From positions 186,001 to 250,000 of the forward strand of contig NZ_NNBJ01000012.1 in the NCBI RefSeq assembly GCF_002803085.1: 64,000 nt of DNA, given 5' to 3'. The notes under the pieces are model-generated. The model ran no database searches. It saw only the letters and a program-made list of their open reading frames with translations, and was not told where the DNA came from. Source of the stretch: Streptomyces sp. CB01201 (lineage in GTDB: Bacteria > Actinomycetota > Actinomycetes > Streptomycetales > Streptomycetaceae). How positions within the stretch are numbered: the stretch's first letter is position 1; each line of letters opens with the position of its first letter. The translations under genes and the position numbers were made by a program. Below are positions 33,440 to 42,066 of this stretch, one piece after another.

Positions 33440-35032
33440 GTGAGCTCGAAACCTGTCGTACTCATCGCTGAAGAGCTGTCGCCCGCCACCGTCGACGCCC
33501 TCGGGCCGGACTTCGAGATCCGGCACTGCAACGGAGCCGACCGCGCGGAGCTGCTGCCCGCCATCGCCGATGTCGACGCGATCCTGATCCGCTCGGCCAC
33601 CAAGGTCGATGCCGAGGCCGTCGCGCACGCCAAGAAGCTGAAGGTCGTCGCCCGCGCGGGAGTTGGCCTCGACAACGTCGACGTCTCCGCCGCCACCAAG
33701 GCCGGCGTCATGGTCGTGAACGCCCCGACCTCCAACATCGTCACCGCCGCCGAGCTCGCCTGCGGCCTCCTGGTCGCCACCGCGCGCAACATCCCGCAGG
33801 CCAACACCGCACTCAAGAACGGCGAGTGGAAGCGGAACAAGTACACCGGCGTCGAGCTGAGCGAGAAGACCCTCGGCGTGGTCGGCCTCGGCCGCATCGG
33901 CGTCCTGGTCGCGCAGCGCATGTCGGCCTTCGGCATGAAGATCGTCGCGTACGACCCCTATGTGCAGCCGGCCCGTGCCGCGCAGATGGGCGTGAAGCTG
34001 CTCTCCCTCGACGAGCTGCTCGAAGTCTCCGACTTCATCACCGTGCACCTGCCCAAGACCCCCGAGACGCTCGGCCTGATCGGCGACGAGGCGCTGCACA
34101 AGGTGCAGCCGCACGTGCGGATCGTGAACGCGGCGCGCGGCGGCATCGTGGACGAGGCCGCGCTGTACTCCGCCCTCAAGGAGGGCCGTGTCGCCGGCGC
34201 CGGTCTGGACGTGTACGCCAAGGAGCCCTGCACGGACTCCCCGCTCTTCGAGCTCGACCAGGTCGTCTGCACCCCGCACCTGGGCGCCTCCACCGACGAG
34301 GCCCAGGAGAAGGCCGGCATCGCCGTCGCCAAGTCCGTACGCCTCGCGCTCGCGGGCGAGTTGGTCCCGGACGCGGTCAACGTCCAGGGCGGCGTCATCG
34401 CCGAGGACGTGAAGCCGGGCCTGCCGCTCGCCGAGCGCCTGGGCCGCATCTTCACCGCCCTGGCCGGCGAGGTGGCGGTCCGCCTCGACGTCGAGGTGTA
34501 CGGCGAGATCACCCAGCACGACGTCAAGGTGCTCGAACTCAGCGCGCTCAAGGGCGTGTTCGAGGACGTGGTGGACGACACGGTCTCCTACGTCAACGCC
34601 CCGCTGTTCGCGCAGGAGCGCGGTGTCGAGGTCCGCCTGACCACGTCGAGCGAGTCGCCCAACCACCGCAATGTGGTGACCGTGCGCGGCACCCTGTCGG
34701 ACGGTGAGGAGGTCTCGGTGTCCGGCACCCTGGCCGGGCCCAAGCACCTCCAGAAGGTCGTCGCGATCGGCGAGTTCGACGTGGACCTGGCGCTCGCGGA
34801 CCACATGGTCGTGCTGCGCTACGAGGACCGCCCCGGTGTCGTCGGCACCGTCGGCCGGGTCCTCGGCGAGGCCGGGCTCAACATCGCCGGCATGCAGGTC
34901 GCCCGCGCCGAGGAGGGCGGCGAGGCGCTCGCCGTGCTGACCGTGGACGACACCATCCCGCCGAACGTTCTGGCCGAGGTCGCCGAGGAGATCGGCGCCA
35001 ACTCCGCCCGCTCGGTGAACCTGACCGACTGA
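33440..35032 (+). CDS. serA: D-3-phosphoglycerate dehydrogenase
   Basis: A 530-aa protein of the long (type I) form: catalytic and NAD domains (VGLGRIGVLVAQRM; Arg in NAARGGIVDEAAL; His in CTPHLGAST), an intervening ASB domain, and a C-terminal ACT domain (VVLRYEDRPGVVGTVGRVLG) for serine feedback. It makes 3-phosphohydroxypyruvate, the first step to serine. GTG 33440 follows AGGAC and matches the usual MSSKPVVLIAEEL start; the GTG at 33428 would add four residues. Confidence 0.96.
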   Translation: MSSKPVVLIAEELSPATVDALGPDFEIRHCNGADRAELLPAIADVDAILIRSATKVDAEAVAHAKKLKVVARAGVGLDNVDVSAATKAGVMVVNAPTSNIVTAAELACGLLVATARNIPQANTALKNGEWKRNKYTGVELSEKTLGVVGLGRIGVLVAQRMSAFGMKIVAYDPYVQPARAAQMGVKLLSLDELLEVSDFITVHLPKTPETLGLIGDEALHKVQPHVRIVNAARGGIVDEAALYSALKEGRVAGAGLDVYAKEPCTDSPLFELDQVVCTPHLGASTDEAQEKAGIAVAKSVRLALAGELVPDAVNVQGGVIAEDVKPGLPLAERLGRIFTALAGEVAVRLDVEVYGEITQHDVKVLELSALKGVFEDVVDDTVSYVNAPLFAQERGVEVRLTTSSESPNHRNVVTVRGTLSDGEEVSVSGTLAGPKHLQKVVAIGEFDVDLALADHMVVLRYEDRPGVVGTVGRVLGEAGLNIAGMQVARAEEGGEALAVLTVDDTIPPNVLAEVAEEIGANSARSVNLTD

Positions 35033-35073
35033 CCCCGAGATCTCGCGATTCCCGTACCCGGCTGCGGCATCGG

Positions 35074-35095
35074 GTCCTGGACACCTGTCCAGGAC
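35074..35095 (+). promoter_or_regulatory. Perfect 22-bp palindrome, probable TetR operator
   Basis: GTCCTGGACA-CC-TGTCCAGGAC, fully symmetric, reaching into the expected -35 region of the TetR gene whose -10 is TACGCT at 35113-35118. It also lies 41 bp after the serA stop and could double as a hairpin. Confidence 0.65.
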
Positions 35096-35112
35096 GATGT
35101 CCGCACGCCGGG

Positions 35113-35118
35113 TACGCT
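35113..35118 (+). promoter_or_regulatory. -10 hexamer TACGCT, leaderless promoter of TetR gene
   Basis: Ends 6 nt before the ATG at 35125. Confidence 0.5.
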
Positions 35119-35124
35119 GCCGCC

Positions 35125-35718
35125 ATGGGACACCGTGAGGGTCTGCTCGAAGGCGCCAAGCGCTGCCTCCTTGAGAAGGGCTACGCCCGGACCACCGCCC
35201 GCGACATCGTCGCCGAGTCCGGCACCAATCTGGCCTCCATCGGCTACCACTACGGCTCCAAGGAGGCCCTGCTCAACCTGGCCTTCCTGAAGCTCGCCGA
35301 GGAGTGGGGCGAGGGGCTCGCCGACAGCCGGGGCGAGGGCGCGACCGCCGGGGACCTGCCCCCGCTGGAACGCTTCGAGCGGGGCTGGGCCAAGGCCATC
35401 GACTCCTACGGGCACAGCCGCCCGGTGTGGCAGCTCCAGATGGAGATCGTCTCCCGGCTCGACAGCGACCCCGAGCTGCAACACGCCCTCGCCGGACCGC
35501 AGTTGGAGGGCCGCAAGGGCCTCGCGGAGAGCTTGCTCGGCATCGACGAGCGGGCCGACCCCGAGCGGGCCCGGCTCGCCGGAACCTTCCTCCAGGCGCT
35601 GCTGGCCGGGGTGATGGTCCAGCGGATGATCGACCCGGGGACCGCTCCCTCGGCGAAGGACCTCACCGAGGGGCTGAAGATCGTCACGGGGCGGGACGAG
35701 GTCGCCGCCGGCGGCTGA
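35125..35718 (+). CDS. TetR/AcrR family transcriptional regulator
   Basis: A 197-aa protein with an N-terminal TetR helix-turn-helix (ARTTARDIVAESGTNLASIG then YHYGSKEALL) and an all-helical ligand domain. The gene stands alone between serA and a convergent PucR gene, 22 bp from its stop. A perfect palindrome in its own promoter suggests autorepression. Its other targets and ligand are unknown. Confidence 0.9.
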   Translation: MGHREGLLEGAKRCLLEKGYARTTARDIVAESGTNLASIGYHYGSKEALLNLAFLKLAEEWGEGLADSRGEGATAGDLPPLERFERGWAKAIDSYGHSRPVWQLQMEIVSRLDSDPELQHALAGPQLEGRKGLAESLLGIDERADPERARLAGTFLQALLAGVMVQRMIDPGTAPSAKDLTEGLKIVTGRDEVAAGG

Positions 35719-35740
35719 ACCGCCCCGCCCCGCACCGCCC

Positions 35741-36898
35741 TCAGAGCCGCGCCGCCTTCAACGCCATGTGCAGCAGCAGCCGGTCCTCGCCCCGGTCCAG
35801 GTCGAGTCCGGTCAGGTGCTCCACGCGCGAGAGGCGGTAGTAGAGCGTCTGGCGGTGGATGCCCAGCGCCGCCGCCGTGCGCCCGGCCTGGCCCGCGTGG
35901 TCCAGGAACACCTCGGCGGTACGGGCGAGTTCGGGGTGCGCCGGGCTCAACAGGGCCCGTACGCAAGGATCTTGCTGCTCGGGGGTCGGCAGTGCGGTCA
36001 GCATCCGGTACGGGCCGATGTCCGACCAGTGCGCCACCGGGCCGAGCCCCGGTTCGGCAAGTGCCGCGCGCACGGCGGACGTTGCCTCCCGGTGGGCGGG
36101 GCCCAGCTCGGCGAGGCCCCGGCGGGCCGTCGCCACCCCGGCCGCCGCTCCGTGCCCGGCGTCGCCGCGCAGCCGTTCCGCCGCGGTGCGGGCCGGGGCG
36201 AGCGCGTCCGCCGAACGCAGCCGCACCAGGGCGGCCAGCGCATGCCCGCCGCCGGCCGGTCCCGGCCAGGGCAGGGTGCACACCGCCGCCGCGCCCGGGA
36301 CCGTACGGACCGAAGGGGCGTCCTCGCCCGGCCAGGGCGCCACGCACACCAGCGCGTGCAGGCCCTCCGCGTCCGGGCCGAGGGCGGTCTGGAGTGCGGC
36401 CGTCGCCGTGTCGCGCTGCCAGCCGCGCCCGGCGGTGAGCACCGCCCGGAACTCACGGGACAGATCCGCGCCGGCCTGCGTCTCGTCGGCGAGCAGCACC
36501 CCGATCCGGGCCGCCACCTCCATCGCGGCGGCCAGCTTGTCCTCGGCCGGTCCCGGCTCGGCGTCGAGCAGCCAGACGTATCCGAGGGCCACGCCCCGAT
36601 GGCGCACCGGCAGACAGACCCGGCCGCGGAACACCCCCGCGTCGGGCGCGGCCGGAATGCGGACCGGGCCGGTGGCGCGGGTGATGCCGAAGCCCTCGAA
36701 CCAGGCGCGGACGGCCGGCGTCGACTTCCTGGTCAGGATGGAACGGGTGCGGACGGGGTCCATGGCGAGGTCGTCGTCGGAGTCGTGCGCGCCGAAGGCG
36801 ATCAGCCCGAAATCCCGGTTCTCCAGCGTCGCGGGGGCGCCGAGCAGCGCCGAGATCTCATCGACCAGGTCCTGGTAGTCGCCCTTCACGGAAGCCAT
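35741..36898 (-). CDS. PucR family regulator, probable activator of proline catabolism
   Basis: A 385-aa protein with the typical C-terminal PucR helix-turn-helix (GRTAAALGIHRQTLYYRLSR) and a variable N-terminal sensor part. It is divergent from the proline dehydrogenase gene, with 202 bp between starts, so it probably activates the proline genes in response to proline, as PutR-type PucR proteins do. A palindrome GACAGCTGTC lies in the shared region. No strong ribosome site precedes the ATG at 36898. Confidence 0.85.
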   Translation of the reverse strand: MASVKGDYQDLVDEISALLGAPATLENRDFGLIAFGAHDSDDDLAMDPVRTRSILTRKSTPAVRAWFEGFGITRATGPVRIPAAPDAGVFRGRVCLPVRHRGVALGYVWLLDAEPGPAEDKLAAAMEVAARIGVLLADETQAGADLSREFRAVLTAGRGWQRDTATAALQTALGPDAEGLHALVCVAPWPGEDAPSVRTVPGAAAVCTLPWPGPAGGGHALAALVRLRSADALAPARTAAERLRGDAGHGAAAGVATARRGLAELGPAHREATSAVRAALAEPGLGPVAHWSDIGPYRMLTALPTPEQQDPCVRALLSPAHPELARTAEVFLDHAGQAGRTAAALGIHRQTLYYRLSRVEHLTGLDLDRGEDRLLLHMALKAARL

Positions 36899-36957
36899 TC
36901 TCGCTCATCCCCCGCACCGCTTCAGACAGGTGTATGAGATCTGGGCCACGGATGCGT

Positions 36958-36967
36958 GACAGCTGTC
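36958..36967. promoter_or_regulatory. Palindrome GACAGCTGTC in the proline-gene intergenic region
   Basis: A perfect 10-bp palindrome 60 bp from the PucR start and 134 bp from the dehydrogenase start, a candidate binding site for the PucR protein. Confidence 0.35.
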
Positions 36968-37100
36968 GATGGCAGAGGATCGGGGAGATCCATAGGTTTC
37001 ACGGTGGTTCTCCGTGCCGTTACCGTTTCGTCCCGAAGGCGTCCATCGTCCGAAAGATCCCGGTCCCGGCCCCGTCTAGTTCTTTCCGTGGAGGTGCCCC

Positions 37101-38027
37101 GTGCTGGGTCCCGTGATCCTCGCCGCGTCGCGCAGCGACAAGATGCGCAAGCTCGTTTCGGCCGCCCCGGTGACCAAGCCCGTGGTGAACCGGTTCATCC
37201 CCGGCGAGAGCGTCGACCAGGTCGTCCGCATCGTCGAGGAGATGGTCGGCAAGGGCCTGGAGCTCACCCTGGACGTGGTGGGCGAGGACATCACCACCCC
37301 CGAGCAGGCCGCCCACGCGCGGGACGCCTACCTGGAGCTCATCGAGCGCCTGGGTGAGCTCGGCCACGGCACCAAGGCCGAGATGTCGGTGAAGCTCTCC
37401 ATGTTCGGCCAGTCGCTTGAGGGCGGCCACGAGCTGGCCCTGGCCAATGTGCGCCCGGTCGTCGAGGCCGCCGCCGCGATCGGCACCACGGTCACCCTGG
37501 ACGCCGAGGACCACACCACCCTCGACTCGATGTTCGCCATCCACGAGGAGCTCCGCAAGGACTTCCCCCAGACCGGCTGCGTCATCCAGGCCTACCTCTT
37601 CCGCACCGAGGACGACGCCCGCCGCCTGGCCGCCGCGGGCAGCCGGGTGCGCCTCGTGAAGGGCGCCTACAAGGAGCCCGCCGAGGTCGCCTACCTGGAC
37701 AAGAGCGAGATCGACAAGTCGTACGTCCGCATCCTGAAGATCCTGATGGAGGGCGAGGGCTACCCGATGATCGGGTCCCACGACCCGCGCCTGATAGCCA
37801 TCGGCCAGGAGCTCGCCCGCCGCGCCGGGCGCAAGCTGGACGAGTACGAATTCCAGATGCTGTACGGGATCCGCAGCGAGGAGCACCTGCGGCTCGCCGC
37901 CGAGGGCCACAGGATGCGCGTCTACACGGCGTACGGCACCGACTGGTACGGCTACTTCATGCGGCGCCTCGCGGAGAAGCCGGCCAACCTGCTGTTCTTC
38001 GTCCGCTCGATGATCACCAAGAACTAG
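37101..38027 (+). CDS. Proline dehydrogenase (monofunctional)
   Basis: A 308-aa FAD enzyme oxidising proline to pyrroline-5-carboxylate. Family motifs are LVKGAYKEPAEVAY, MIGSHDPRLIA, EFQMLYGIR and the C-terminal YFMRRLAEKPANLLFFVRSM, whose Arg residues bind the substrate carboxylate. The GTG start follows GGAGGTG. The downstream dehydrogenase gene (90 bp away) completes conversion to glutamate, so the two form a proline catabolic operon as separate proteins rather than a PutA fusion. Confidence 0.95.
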   Translation: MLGPVILAASRSDKMRKLVSAAPVTKPVVNRFIPGESVDQVVRIVEEMVGKGLELTLDVVGEDITTPEQAAHARDAYLELIERLGELGHGTKAEMSVKLSMFGQSLEGGHELALANVRPVVEAAAAIGTTVTLDAEDHTTLDSMFAIHEELRKDFPQTGCVIQAYLFRTEDDARRLAAAGSRVRLVKGAYKEPAEVAYLDKSEIDKSYVRILKILMEGEGYPMIGSHDPRLIAIGQELARRAGRKLDEYEFQMLYGIRSEEHLRLAAEGHRMRVYTAYGTDWYGYFMRRLAEKPANLLFFVRSMITKN

Positions 38028-38117
38028 CCGTCCACCAGGACCACGGATTTTTCGGACAGGCCCCGTGCCTCCGTTCACCCGAACACCCCTCACACAGGAC
38101 AAAGGAGTCAAGGAATC

Positions 38118-39749
38118 ATGGACGCAGTGACCCAGGTCCCCGCCCCGGTCAACGAGCCGGTGCACGGCTACGCCCCTGGTTCCCCGGAGCGCGCCCGTCT
38201 GGAAGCCAAGCTCAAGGAACTGGCGGAGAACCCCGTCGACCTGCCGATGACCATCAACGGTGAGAAGCGGATGGGCGGCGGCGAGCGTTTCGACGTCGTG
38301 CAGCCGCACAACCACCGGGCCGTCATCGGCACCTACGCCAACGCCACCGAGCAGGACGCCAAGGACGCGGTCGACGCCGCCCTCGCCGCCGCCCCGGCCT
38401 GGCGCGCGATGTCCTTCGACGACCGCGCCGCGATCATCCTGCGCGCCGCCGAGCTGCTCTCGGGCCCCTGGCGCGAGACGCTGGCCGCCTCGACCATGCT
38501 GGGCCAGTCGAAGACCGCCCAGCAGGCCGAGATCGACACGCCCTGCGAGCTCGTCGACTTCTGGCGCTTCAACGTCCACTACGCCCGCAACCTGCTCGCC
38601 GAGCAGCCCCCGGCGAACTCCCCGGGCGTGTGGAACCGCATGGACCACCGCCCGCTCGAAGGTTTCGTCTACGCGATCACGCCGTTCAACTTCACGGCCA
38701 TCGCGGGCAACCTGCCGACCGCCCCGGCCCTGATGGGCAACGTCGTCGTGTGGAAGCCGTCCCCGACGCAGACCCACGCAGCCGTGCTGCTCATGCAGCT
38801 CCTGGAGGAGGCCGGTCTGCCCAAGGGCGTCATCAACCTCGTCACCGGTGACGGCCTGGCCGTCTCCGAGGTCGCCCTGAACCACCGCGACCTGGCCGGC
38901 ATCCACTTCACCGGTTCGACCAAGACCTTCCAGCACCTGTGGAAGACCGTCGGCACGAACATCGAGAAGTACCGCACCTACCCGCGTCTGGTCGGCGAGA
39001 CCGGCGGCAAGGACTTCGTCGTCGCGCACCCCAGCGCCGACCGCGCCGTCCTGAAGACCGCGCTGACCCGCGGCTCCTTCGAGTACCAGGGCCAGAAGTG
39101 CTCCGCGTCCTCGCGCGCCTACGTCCCGGCGTCGATCTGGAACGACGGCTTCAAGGAGGAGTTCGCGGCCGAGGTCGACGGCATCTCCATGGGTGACGTC
39201 ACCGACCTGTCGAACTTCATCGGCGCGGTCATCGACGAGCGCTCCTTCGCCAAGAACAAGGCCGCGATCGACCGCGCGAAGGCGGACGCCTCCTGCACGA
39301 TCGTCGCGGGCGGCAGCTACGACGACTCGGTGGGCTACTTCGTGCGCCCGACCGTCATCGAGTGCACCGACCCGGCGAACGAGGTCTTCACGACCGAGTA
39401 CTTCGGCCCGATCCTGGCGGTCCACGTCTACGACGACGCCAAGTACGACGAGATGCTGGAGCAGATGGAGTCGGCCTCCGACTACGCCCTGACCGGCGCC
39501 GTCATCTCCAACGACCGTGCCGCGGCCGCGTACACGATGGACAAGCTCCGCTACGCGGCGGGCAACTTCTACATCAACGACAAGTCGACCGGCGCCGTCG
39601 TCGGCCAGCAGCCCTTCGGCGGCGGCCGCGCGTCCGGCACCAACGACAAGGCGGGCGCCCCGCAGAACCTGATGCGCTGGACGCTGACCCGCGCCATCAA
39701 GGAGACGCTGGTCCCGCCGACCGACTACGGCTACCCGCACATGGGCTGA
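38118..39749 (+). CDS. pruA: L-glutamate gamma-semialdehyde (pyrroline-5-carboxylate) dehydrogenase
   Basis: A 543-aa aldehyde dehydrogenase of the P5CDH type. The general-base Glu is in LVGETGGKDFVV and the nucleophile is Cys 328 in GQKCSASSRAYVP. It oxidises glutamate semialdehyde to glutamate with NAD+. AAAGGAG lies before the ATG. It is the second gene of the proline operon and is followed by a 13-bp terminator hairpin. Confidence 0.96.
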   Translation: MDAVTQVPAPVNEPVHGYAPGSPERARLEAKLKELAENPVDLPMTINGEKRMGGGERFDVVQPHNHRAVIGTYANATEQDAKDAVDAALAAAPAWRAMSFDDRAAIILRAAELLSGPWRETLAASTMLGQSKTAQQAEIDTPCELVDFWRFNVHYARNLLAEQPPANSPGVWNRMDHRPLEGFVYAITPFNFTAIAGNLPTAPALMGNVVVWKPSPTQTHAAVLLMQLLEEAGLPKGVINLVTGDGLAVSEVALNHRDLAGIHFTGSTKTFQHLWKTVGTNIEKYRTYPRLVGETGGKDFVVAHPSADRAVLKTALTRGSFEYQGQKCSASSRAYVPASIWNDGFKEEFAAEVDGISMGDVTDLSNFIGAVIDERSFAKNKAAIDRAKADASCTIVAGGSYDDSVGYFVRPTVIECTDPANEVFTTEYFGPILAVHVYDDAKYDEMLEQMESASDYALTGAVISNDRAAAAYTMDKLRYAAGNFYINDKSTGAVVGQQPFGGGRASGTNDKAGAPQNLMRWTLTRAIKETLVPPTDYGYPHMG

Positions 39750-39770
39750 TGCCGTAGCCGCACCGAAACC

Positions 39771-39813
39771 CCGCCCCCGTCCTTGGTCCCCCAACCGAGG
39801 ACGGGGGCGGTTT
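39771..39813. terminator. Bidirectional terminator between pruA and nitroreductase
   Basis: CCGCCCCCGTCCT (39771-39783) pairs perfectly with AGGACGGGGGCGG (39798-39810), followed by TTT and preceded by AAA, so it can serve both convergent genes. Confidence 0.85.
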
Positions 39814-39846
39814 CCCTGTCCGCCCGTCCGCGCGCGGGCCGCCCGC

Positions 39847-40551
39847 TCAGACCTCGACGAGCACCTGGTCGAGGGATTTGCGGACCAGATCGGGGACCTC
39901 GCAGTCGTCGGCCGGATAGCCGACCGGGATGACGGCGAACGCCTTCTCGTTCGCGGGGCGATCGAGCACCTCGGACAGGAACCGCATCGGGCTCGGCGTG
40001 TGCACCAGGGCGGCCAGACCCGACTGGTGCAGCGCGGAGAGCAGCAGTCCCACCGCGATGCCGACCGACTCGTCCACGTAGTAGTGCTTGTGCTTGGTGC
40101 CGTCCTCGGCCAGCCAGTAGCGCTGCTGGAAGACGACGAGCAGCGCCGGGGCATCCGTGAGGTGGGTCTTCACCGCGTCCGTGCCGATCGGCCGCAGCGC
40201 CGCCAGCCACTCCTCGCCGAGCCGCCCGTCGTAGGAGATCCGCTCCTCCTCCTCGGCCGCCGCGCGGATCCTGCGCCGCACCTCTGCGTCCTTGACCAGG
40301 ACGAACGTCCACGGCTGCTGATGGGCGCCGGAGGGCGCGGTCGCGGCGCAGGCGACCGCGTCCCGGACGGCCTGCTCGGGCACCGGGTCGGGCGAGAAGC
40401 TGCGCACGGTACGGCGCTCGGCCAGGCGCTCGCGCAGTTCGGCGGCGCGCGCCAGGGTTTCGGCGCTCGCCATGCGGGCCGGACGGTAGGGGACGGGCCG
40501 GTAGGGCTCGCCGTGGACGGGGGTCCAGTGCTGCTCGGTGGGTGTGGGCAT
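39847..40551 (-). CDS. Nitroreductase family protein
   Basis: A 234-aa FMN-dependent fold: RRTVRSFSPDPVPE (FMN phosphate contact), PSGAHQQPWTFVLV, and the C-terminal VIPVGYPADDCEVP followed by the usual KSLDQVL tail. It likely reduces quinones, nitro groups or flavin. ATG 40551 is chosen because a promoter TTGGAC-17 bp-CAGACT ends 6 nt before it; the open frame continues far upstream without support. Confidence 0.85.
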   Translation of the reverse strand: MPTPTEQHWTPVHGEPYRPVPYRPARMASAETLARAAELRERLAERRTVRSFSPDPVPEQAVRDAVACAATAPSGAHQQPWTFVLVKDAEVRRRIRAAAEEEERISYDGRLGEEWLAALRPIGTDAVKTHLTDAPALLVVFQQRYWLAEDGTKHKHYYVDESVGIAVGLLLSALHQSGLAALVHTPSPMRFLSEVLDRPANEKAFAVIPVGYPADDCEVPDLVRKSLDQVLVEV

Positions 40552-40557
40552 GGGGCG

Positions 40558-40586
40558 AGTCTGGCGGGTGGCTTGGTCCGGTCCAA
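40558..40586 (-). promoter_or_regulatory. Promoter of nitroreductase gene (leaderless)
   Basis: On the minus strand TTGGAC (40586-40581), 17 bp, CAGACT (40563-40558), then 6 nt to the ATG. Confidence 0.45.
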
Positions 40587-40710
40587 GTCCCTTGGCGCAC
40601 ACGTGACGTGAAAGTCGGTGCAGGGTGGCGGGCAGGCGTGCGCAGGGGGCCCGCCGGGCGGACGGAAAGCGGCTCGCCCACCCCGTGCTGTGGGGTCCCT
40701 GTGCGGCCAC

Positions 40711-40716
40711 TACGAT
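40711..40716 (+). promoter_or_regulatory. -10 TACGAT of the VCBS-repeat gene
   Basis: TANNNT hexamer 58 bp before the ATG; the leader contains the ribosome site TTGGGGGGA. Confidence 0.4.
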
Positions 40717-40773
40717 GCAGCTCCCGCCCGGCTCACACGGCCGGGCGAGTCGTTCCTTTGGGGGGAACCTTCC

Positions 40774-41967
40774 ATGCGCACCAAGCTTCGCGCTGCCCTG
40801 GTGACGGCTGCCGCCGCCCTCGGTCTTGTCGCGACCTCCGTCGTCCCGGCCCAGGCCGCGACCGGCTTCGACCGCTGTCCGCAGGGCAAGTTCTGCGTCT
40901 TCGAGGGTGCCGAGGGGCAGGGCGCGATGGCGTCCTATTCGTCGCCGCAGCGCGACTTCGGCTCCTGGCGCTTCAAGGCGTCCTCGGTCATCAACCGCAC
41001 CGGTTACGAAGACCTCTGCCTCTACAGCCGGACCAACTTCCAGTACATCGACGCGGTCCACGACGTCGAGGTGTCCGCTTCGGGATCGTGGGGCATCGAC
41101 CTGTCCCTGTTCGCGGACAAGAACAGCCACATGGACAACAACCTCGGTTCCGCCCGCTGGGCCCACACCTGGCGGGAGTGCCAGGGAGGCACCGAGAACC
41201 TCGACTGGTCGACACCGCGGGGACCGGGCCCGGCCCAGGCCTTCGGGGACCTCAACCGCGACGGGGCACCGGATCTGCTCCAGCGCAGCTACGCGGGACG
41301 GCTGTGGTTCCTGCACGACGGCGGCGGCCTTCTGATCGGCGGCGGCTGGAACTCCATGACCGCGCTGACCCGGCACGGGGACCTCACCGGCGACGGCAAC
41401 GAGGACCTGCTGGCCCGGGACACCGCCGGGAACCTCTACATGTACCCGGGCAACGGCAAGGGCTGGTTCGGTACCCGGCTGCTCATCGGCGGCGGCTGGA
41501 ACACCATGAGCGCGATCCAGGCCGCGGGCGACCTCAACGGCGACGGCAAGGGCGACCTGCTGGCCCGTGACACCGCGGGGCAGCTCTGGATGTACCCGGG
41601 CAACGGCAAGGGCTGGTTCGGCAAGCGTCTGCTCATCGGCGGCGGCTGGAACGTCATGAAGTCCTTCGCCGGGGCGGGCGACCTGAACGGCGACGGCAGG
41701 AACGACCTCGTGGTCAGCGACAACACGGGCAAGCTGTGGCTCTACCCCGGCAACGGCCGCGGCTGGTTCGGCACCCGCGTCATGATCGGCAGCGGTGGCT
41801 GGGGCGCCTACGACTCCTTGCTGGGGATCGGCGACTACGACGGGGACGGGCGTCCCGACCTGCTCGGCACCGGCACCGTCGTCAGCCTCTACCGCGGCCT
41901 GCCGGGCGGCCGCCTCGCGGCGGCCGAGCCCCTGCAGTACCCGGATGCGAGCGACCGGCTGTTCTGA
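40774..41967 (+). CDS. Secreted protein: peptidase inhibitor I36-like domain plus FG-GAP/VCBS repeats
   Basis: A 397-aa protein with a Sec signal peptide (cleavage near PAQA|ATGF, residue 29). Residues 30-135 resemble the I36/crystallin-like domain (CPQGKFCVFEGAEGQG, then DLSLFADKNSHMDNN), and five repeats of about 50 aa follow, each with a calcium-loop pattern such as DLNRDGAPD, DLTGDGNED, DLNGDGKGD, DLNGDGRND and DYDGDGRPD. It is probably a calcium-stabilised extracellular propeller. The domain pair is common in streptomycetes; the function is unknown. Two repeats are nearly identical in DNA over 60 bp at a 150-bp spacing. Confidence 0.85.
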   Translation: MRTKLRAALVTAAAALGLVATSVVPAQAATGFDRCPQGKFCVFEGAEGQGAMASYSSPQRDFGSWRFKASSVINRTGYEDLCLYSRTNFQYIDAVHDVEVSASGSWGIDLSLFADKNSHMDNNLGSARWAHTWRECQGGTENLDWSTPRGPGPAQAFGDLNRDGAPDLLQRSYAGRLWFLHDGGGLLIGGGWNSMTALTRHGDLTGDGNEDLLARDTAGNLYMYPGNGKGWFGTRLLIGGGWNTMSAIQAAGDLNGDGKGDLLARDTAGQLWMYPGNGKGWFGKRLLIGGGWNVMKSFAGAGDLNGDGRNDLVVSDNTGKLWLYPGNGRGWFGTRVMIGSGGWGAYDSLLGIGDYDGDGRPDLLGTGTVVSLYRGLPGGRLAAAEPLQYPDASDRLF

Positions 41968-41979
41968 GCCGCCCCCCGA

Positions 41980-42001
41980 GGGGCGCGGGGAGCCGCGCGA
42001 C
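41980..42001. repeat. GGGGCGCGGGGA...GCGCG element, diverged copy 4
   Basis: GGGGCGCGGGGAGCCGCGCGAC, the same element as at 7301, 7357 and 15271 with AACT changed to AGCC, followed again by a CGGTCCGCG tail. Confidence 0.6.
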
Positions 42002-42053
42002 CGCCCAGCGCGGTCCGCGGACCGTTCCCGCGCCCCGAACGGCCGGTCCCTGG

Positions 42054-42059
42054 AATGAT
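42054..42059 (+). promoter_or_regulatory. -10 hexamer AATGAT, leaderless promoter of acetyltransferase gene
   Basis: Ends 7 nt before the ATG at 42067, supporting it over the ATG at 42055, which lies inside the hexamer. Confidence 0.4.
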
Positions 42060-42066
42060 CCGGGTC

